A DNA stretch of 64,000 nucleotides from NCBI GenBank assembly GCA_009843505.1, contig VYDI01000027.1, positions 13,208-77,207 on the forward strand, in the 5' to 3' direction. The notes under the pieces are model-generated. The model was given only the letters and a program-made list of their open reading frames with translations, did not search any database and was not told the origin of the DNA. Shown here piece by piece: positions 60,384 to 64,000 of this stretch (position 1 is its first letter; each line of letters begins with the position of its first letter). This DNA is from Holophagales bacterium. Its GTDB lineage: Bacteria; Acidobacteriota; Thermoanaerobaculia; Multivoradales; Multivoraceae. A program made the position numbers and the translations under genes.

Positions 60384-61595
60384 CTAGCTGGCCCACTTGC
60401 GGGCCGCGGCCAGCGCCTCCTCGGACGGTGGAATGGTAGGCCGCAGCCGTGACGTCGTGTTGAACGGTTCCGTGTCGATCTCGTCGAGGCTCACGTCGCC
60501 GGCGAGCACCGCCCGCTTCCACGCCTGCTGCTCGTCCTCGCGAGCCTGAAACTCCGGCATCACCTCGCGGGCGAACAGTTCCAGGCTGCTCATGATGTCC
60601 TCGTGGGTGTTCTTGCCGGCCTGGTTGAGCAGGATGACTTGGTCGACGTGCGCCCGTTCGAGTTCCCGCAGGCGCTGGCGGATCGTCTCCGGCGAGCCGA
60701 TCAGTTCGCTGTCCGAGCGCTTCCGGCCTTCGGGGGTCTGCTTCCATTCCTGGTAGCGCTCCCAGAAGTTGTTCGTGCCGGGTTCGAAGGGGCCTTCCTT
60801 GTTGTAGAGCTGGAGGGCGAACTGGAAGAAGGTCCAGCCGTCGGCCTTCCGCTGCGCTTCCTCGTCGGTCGCCGCGCACATGAAGCCGCTGACGGTGGCC
60901 AGGTTCGGGTTCGTCTGGTAGTCGCAGAGCTTGCGCTGGTCGCTTGTGAACGTGTTGTAGTAGGCGTTGACCCAGGCCCGTGCGGAGTCGAGATCGGCGA
61001 ACTTGAAGCACAGCGCGCCCATGCCGCGGTGCGCGGCGTAGCGAATCGTGTCGAGCTGTGAACAGGCGACCCAGAGCGGCGGGTGAGGCCGCTGCAGCGG
61101 CTTCGGGATCACGTTGCGCAGCGGGAAATCGAAGTAGTGGCCGTGATACTCCCAGCCCTCGTTCCAGAACATCGGCAGGCAGGCCTGGACGGCCTCTTCC
61201 CAGACGATTCGCTTGTCGCGGAAGCTGCGCCCGAAGGGATGTAGCTCGGTGACGCTCGAACCCTCGCCGAGGCCGAGTTCGACGCGGCCGTTCGAGACCA
61301 GGTCGAGCGTCGAAACCCGTTCGGCGACCCTGGCCGGGTGGTTCGTCGTCAACTGGACGATGCCGTGGCCGAGACGGATGTTCTTCGTCCGCTGCGACGC
61401 CGCGGCCAGGAACACCTCGGGCGCCGAGCTGTGGGAGTACTCCTCCAGGAAATGGTGTTCCACTTCCCAGGCGTAGTCGTACCCGAGCCGGTCGGCGAGT
61501 TCGATCTGTTCCAGCGAGTTCTGAAGCAGCCGGTGCTCCGAGTCCGGCCCCCAGGGCTTCGGTAGCTGATGCTCGTAGAAGATGCCGAATTTCAT
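60384..61595 (-). CDS. LLM-class flavin-dependent oxidoreductase
   Basis: 403 residues from ATG 61595, the start of family homology (MKFGIFYEHQLPKPWGPDSE). Luciferase-like barrel: YDYAWEVEHHFLEEYSHSSA, IRLGHGIVQLTTNHPARVAE, LDLVSNGRVELGLGEGSSVT and HPPLWVACSQLDTIRYAAHR. Flavin or F420-dependent monooxygenase or reductase. It is the fourth gene of the LLM/MDR/SDR kind in the window, fitting a chemically versatile heterotroph. Confidence 0.92.
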   Translation of the reverse strand: MKFGIFYEHQLPKPWGPDSEHRLLQNSLEQIELADRLGYDYAWEVEHHFLEEYSHSSAPEVFLAAASQRTKNIRLGHGIVQLTTNHPARVAERVSTLDLVSNGRVELGLGEGSSVTELHPFGRSFRDKRIVWEEAVQACLPMFWNEGWEYHGHYFDFPLRNVIPKPLQRPHPPLWVACSQLDTIRYAAHRGMGALCFKFADLDSARAWVNAYYNTFTSDQRKLCDYQTNPNLATVSGFMCAATDEEAQRKADGWTFFQFALQLYNKEGPFEPGTNNFWERYQEWKQTPEGRKRSDSELIGSPETIRQRLRELERAHVDQVILLNQAGKNTHEDIMSSLELFAREVMPEFQAREDEQQAWKRAVLAGDVSLDEIDTEPFNTTSRLRPTIPPSEEALAAARKWAS

Positions 61596-61653
61596 AGGCG
61601 GCCGACAGTACCACTGCGGGGCAACCACTGGTCCGCGTTCCGATGGAAGGACT

Positions 61654-61661
61654 GCTAGGGT
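61654..61661 (+). promoter_or_regulatory. GCTAGGGT -10-like element
   Basis: TAGGGT 22 bases before the ATG at 61684; GGAGG (61670-61674) lies between, so this transcript would have a short leader. Confidence 0.4.
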
Positions 61662-61683
61662 CGCGCGGCGGAGGTAGCAGGCA

Positions 61684-61965
61684 ATGGCAGCGATGACAGC
61701 GGGCGAGATCCGGGCGGCGTGTGGAGAACTGGCAGGCTGGGAGGCGGATGTGGAAGCACCCTCCATCGCCCGGGAGTACCAGTTTCCCACCTTCCCGGCG
61801 GCGGTGCGTTTCGTCGACTTCGTGGCTGAGTTGGCTGAAGCGGCGGACCATCACCCGGACATCGACATCCGCTACAACCGGGTTCGTCTGACCCTCAGCA
61901 CCCACTCCGCGGGCGGTGTGACGGAGAAGGACTTCGCGCTCGCCCGTGCGATCGACCATTGCTGA
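61684..61965 (+). CDS. 4a-hydroxytetrahydrobiopterin dehydratase (PCD/DCoH)
   Basis: 93 residues from ATG 61684 with GGAGG just upstream. Pterin-4a-carbinolamine dehydratase signature: EADVEAPSIAREYQFPTF and EAADHHPDIDIRYNRVRLTL with catalytic His56/His57, then THSAGGVTEKDFALARAID. It recycles oxidised pterin cofactor after aromatic hydroxylation, or acts in molybdopterin/pterin metabolism. No phenylalanine hydroxylase is in view. The NorQ/CbbQ-like gene follows after 18 bases. Confidence 0.93.
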   Translation: MAAMTAGEIRAACGELAGWEADVEAPSIAREYQFPTFPAAVRFVDFVAELAEAADHHPDIDIRYNRVRLTLSTHSAGGVTEKDFALARAIDHC

Positions 61966-61983
61966 TTCGCTAGCTCGGCAGGC

Positions 61984-62835
61984 ATGACTCAGCCTTTGCA
62001 AGCGGCGACGCCGCGGCCTGCTCCGGAGGCGCCCTACTATCTGCCCGTCGGCAATGAGGTCGAGCTGTTCCTCGCCGCCTACCGGGCGCGCATGCCGGTG
62101 CTGCTCAAGGGGCCCACGGGTTGCGGCAAGACGCGGTTCCTCGAGCACATGACGCATCGGCTGTATCGCGGAGGCGATGCGGGGGCGCGTACGGGGATCG
62201 AGACGCCTCTCGTCACCGTGGCGTGCCACGAGGATCTGACCGCGACCGACCTCGTCGGCCGCTACCTTCTCGAGGGCGACGACACGGTGTGGATGGACGG
62301 TCCGCTGACCCGGGCCGTGCGTGACGGATCGATCTGCTATTTGGACGAGATCGTCGAAGCGCGCAAGGACACGACGGTGTTGATCCACGCGCTGACCGAT
62401 CACCGCCGCATCCTGCCGATCGAGAAGCGTGGCGAGATTCTGCCCGCGCACCCGGACTTCCTCCTCGTTCTCTCGTACAACCCGGGCTACCAGAGCGTCG
62501 CCAAGGACCTGAAGCCGAGCACACGCCAGCGCTTCGTGGCGCTCGAGTTCGACTATCCACCCGCCGGGGCTGAAGCGGAGATCATCGCGCACGAAGCGGG
62601 AATCGACCTCACCCTGGCGCGGGACCTGGCCGAACTCGGCAAGCGCATCCGCAACCTCCACCACCGCGGTTTCGACGAAGGGGTCAGCACCCGCCTGCTC
62701 ATCTACACCGCGCAGTTGATCGCCGGCGGCATCGGCGTGCGCGAAGCCTGCGTCGCCGCGATCTGCCGGGCGATCACCGACGACGACGAAGTCCAGCGCG
62801 CGGTGACCGAAGTCGCAACGACGCTGCTGCCTTGA
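61984..62835 (+). CDS. CbbQ/NirQ/NorQ-family MoxR AAA+ ATPase
   Basis: 283 residues from ATG 61984. Walker A GPTGCGKT (43-50), [20 protein letters not shown], Walker [15 protein letters not shown], sensor region [20 protein letters not shown] and arginine finger area [13 protein letters not shown]. These ATPases remodel Rubisco or nitric-oxide reductase with a VWA partner. The partner-type gene overlaps its stop (TTGA). The target enzyme is not in the window. Confidence 0.93.
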   Translation: MTQPLQAATPRPAPEAPYYLPVGNEVELFLAAYRARMPVLLKGPTGCGKTRFLEHMTHRLYRGGDAGARTGIETPLVTVACHEDLTATDLVGRYLLEGDDTVWMDGPLTRAVRDGSICYLDEIVEARKDTTVLIHALTDHRRILPIEKRGEILPAHPDFLLVLSYNPGYQSVAKDLKPSTRQRFVALEFDYPPAGAEAEIIAHEAGIDLTLARDLAELGKRIRNLHHRGFDEGVSTRLLIYTAQLIAGGIGVREACVAAICRAITDDDEVQRAVTEVATTLLP

Positions 62836-64000
62836 CCGCGGTCGAACTCGACGACGTCGCCCGCGTCCTCGAGATCTACGTCGAGGCAATGCTGGCGCGC
62901 CCGGCCGAGGTCCGGCCGCTCGCCGACCTGACAGCCGGCGACAGATCGCGCGTCGGCCATCTCGATCTGGAAGGCGCCGCGGCCGCCGGCCGGCCCACGA
63001 CCGACGGCGCGGCCTTCTACCTGCCGGAGCAGATCGACCGGCTACCGGACAGCTACGGCAACTTCATGGTGTACCGGATGGCCGTGCTGCACCAGTTGGG
63101 CGGTGTGCTGTTCGGCACCTACCGGCGGGGTCCGCTCCGGTTCGCCGACTTCTTCGCCGGTTTCGACGAGCCCGCTCTCGCCCGGGCGCTGTTTGCGCGC
63201 CTCGAAGGGGCGCGAATCGACGCCGCTCTGGCGCGCGTCTTCCGGGGCGTGGGCCGCGATCTGCTGCGGCTGATCGACAACGCGCTCGAATCGTCGCTGA
63301 GCCTGCCGTCGAGGCCGCCGGCGCGCCGGCAGCCGCGGGCAGCGGCCTTGTTCGATCTGGCGCGGGTGCTTCTCGTCGAGCAGCGCTCGCGGTTGGAGGT
63401 GGACGCGGCAGGCAGGGAGGCGGCAAGCCGAAGGTCGGTGCGATTCGACGAAGCGGCGACGTTGCTCAACCCCGGCACCACGGTCGATCACACGCTGCGC
63501 GTCGTACGAGCGCTCTATCCGGAACTCGCCGCCCTGCGCTCGGCGCCCTCCTCTTCCGAGGCCTCCCCGGCCGCCGACGGTGGTCGACCGCAGGATCGCG
63601 GCGCCGATCCGGCGCCTGAAGCCGAGGCCCAATCCCTCGACGTGCCGGCGCCTGCACACCACGGCGACCCCGCACCGGAGCGAGTCGAGCTGCGCCGCGA
63701 GTGGCAGGAGCTCGCATCCGAAGTCGAAGTGCGGGACGACGTGGAACCGGGACCGATCGCCGCCGGCCTGATTGAGCAGTTGCGGGTGGACGAACTGGGC
63801 GTGCTGAGTCTGCAGGACGGCGACCTCTCGGGCACCGCCGGGCTGCCACTTACCGACCTCGATGTCACGGGAGCGATCGAGGCCGAAGGGGGCGACGACG
63901 ATGCCGAGTTGATCGAACTCGATCCCGAAGAACTGGCGGCCCGCCTCGAGGAACTCTCGAAGCGGCTCGAGCGCGAGCTGGCGGAGGCCGGGCTCGATCG
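62832..64000 (+). CDS. CbbO/NorD-type VWA protein, N-terminal part (runs off window)
   Basis: Start TTG 62832 overlaps the CbbQ stop by TTGA, and the frame is open for 389 codons to the window edge. The visible part is helical ([40 protein letters not shown]) with an acidic, Ala/Pro-rich linker from about residue 240, as in NorD/CbbO proteins. The diagnostic VWA domain would lie beyond the right edge. Assigned mainly by fixed pairing with CbbQ/NorQ and by FYLP plus helix-pattern resemblance. Partner of the AAA+ ATPase in activating an enzyme complex. Confidence 0.75.
   Translation, partial: MTAVELDDVARVLEIYVEAMLARPAEVRPLADLTAGDRSRVGHLDLEGAAAAGRPTTDGAAFYLPEQIDRLPDSYGNFMVYRMAVLHQLGGVLFGTYRRGPLRFADFFAGFDEPALARALFARLEGARIDAALARVFRGVGRDLLRLIDNALESSLSLPSRPPARRQPRAAALFDLARVLLVEQRSRLEVDAAGREAASRRSVRFDEAATLLNPGTTVDHTLRVVRALYPELAALRSAPSSSEASPAADGGRPQDRGADPAPEAEAQSLDVPAPAHHGDPAPERVELRREWQELASEVEVRDDVEPGPIAAGLIEQLRVDELGVLSLQDGDLSGTAGLPLTDLDVTGAIEAEGGDDDAELIELDPEELAARLEELSKRLERELAEAGLD

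Noticed and set aside
60300..62889. Apparent 1124-residue fusion extending paralog B upstream
   Set aside because: The extra 863 codons are out-of-frame or antisense readings of the LLM, PCD and CbbQ genes; the signal peptide at 60300 sets the true start.
1..64000. CRISPR arrays or insertion sequences
   Set aside because: No regularly spaced repeats and no transposase-like protein found on reading both strands.

Overview
The window is high-GC bacterial chromosome, densely packed, with about 55 protein genes on both strands, no rRNA or tRNA that I can see, no CRISPR array and no recognisable insertion sequence. The gene content suggests a free-living or host-associated aerobic heterotroph: PQQ dehydrogenase, LLM-family oxidoreductases, amidase, esterase, acyl-CoA ligase, beta-oxidation enzyme and TonB-independent porin. 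A small secreted protein at 31917 (core GLFYFFEPNNWEM) and a GWxTD/VWA protein at 56088 are of types I associate with Acidobacteriota (Thermoanaerobaculia-like). That placement is an inference from family memory, not from a marker gene.

Layout. 1-5843: end of a serine beta-lactamase-like hydrolase, a frameshifted c-haem/copper-monooxygenase-like gene, a Yip1 membrane protein, a HupE/UreJ protein and a beta-propeller lipoprotein. 5934-14151: a seven-gene same-strand operon with overlapping start and stop codons, of visibly lower GC than its surroundings. It encodes a cysteine desulfurase, a DndC-type PP-loop sulfurtransferase, a DUF262+DUF1524 (SspE/GmrSD-like) nuclease, a compact SNF2 ATPase, a ParB-domain protein, a ParB-type HTH protein and an MBL-fold hydrolase. 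14267-15773: a leucine-rich-repeat-variant protein and a small orphan on the opposite strand, probably the far edge of the same island.

15820-21420 is a catabolic minus-strand operon (PQQ dehydrogenase, LLM oxidoreductase, quinone oxidoreductase, CoA ligase). 21535-23273 is a two-subunit aconitase X. 23245-33480 carries a porin, a DUF3604 protein, an intact paralog of the frameshifted gene, DUF2911, an MFS transporter, a carboxylesterase and an LLM enzyme. 33477-47420 carries a bifunctional beta-oxidation enzyme, a sulfatase-like lipoprotein, an aminotransferase, an SDR, PhoD, an SMP-30 lactonase, the TrkAH potassium system and an outer-membrane barrel. 47567-53359 runs on the plus strand: UppS, M42 peptidase, HpcH aldolase, PDZ protein, Zn-alcohol dehydrogenase and SDR. 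53388-61595 runs on the minus strand: amidase, O-antigen ligase-like protein, VWA protein, tandem paralogous envelope proteins and an LLM enzyme. 61684-64000: pterin dehydratase, then NorQ/CbbQ and NorD/CbbO-like genes running off the window.

The standout is the 5934-14151 operon. It pairs the sulfur-mobilising half of a DNA phosphorothioation pathway (desulfurase plus DndC-like enzyme) and an SspE-like effector with a helicase, two ParB-family proteins and a metallo-hydrolase, in place of the usual DndB/D/E or SspB/C. I do not recognise this combination as a described system. A second observation is a recurring GCTANNNT element 6-10 bases ahead of several start codons that lack Shine-Dalgarno sequences, which suggests leaderless transcription.
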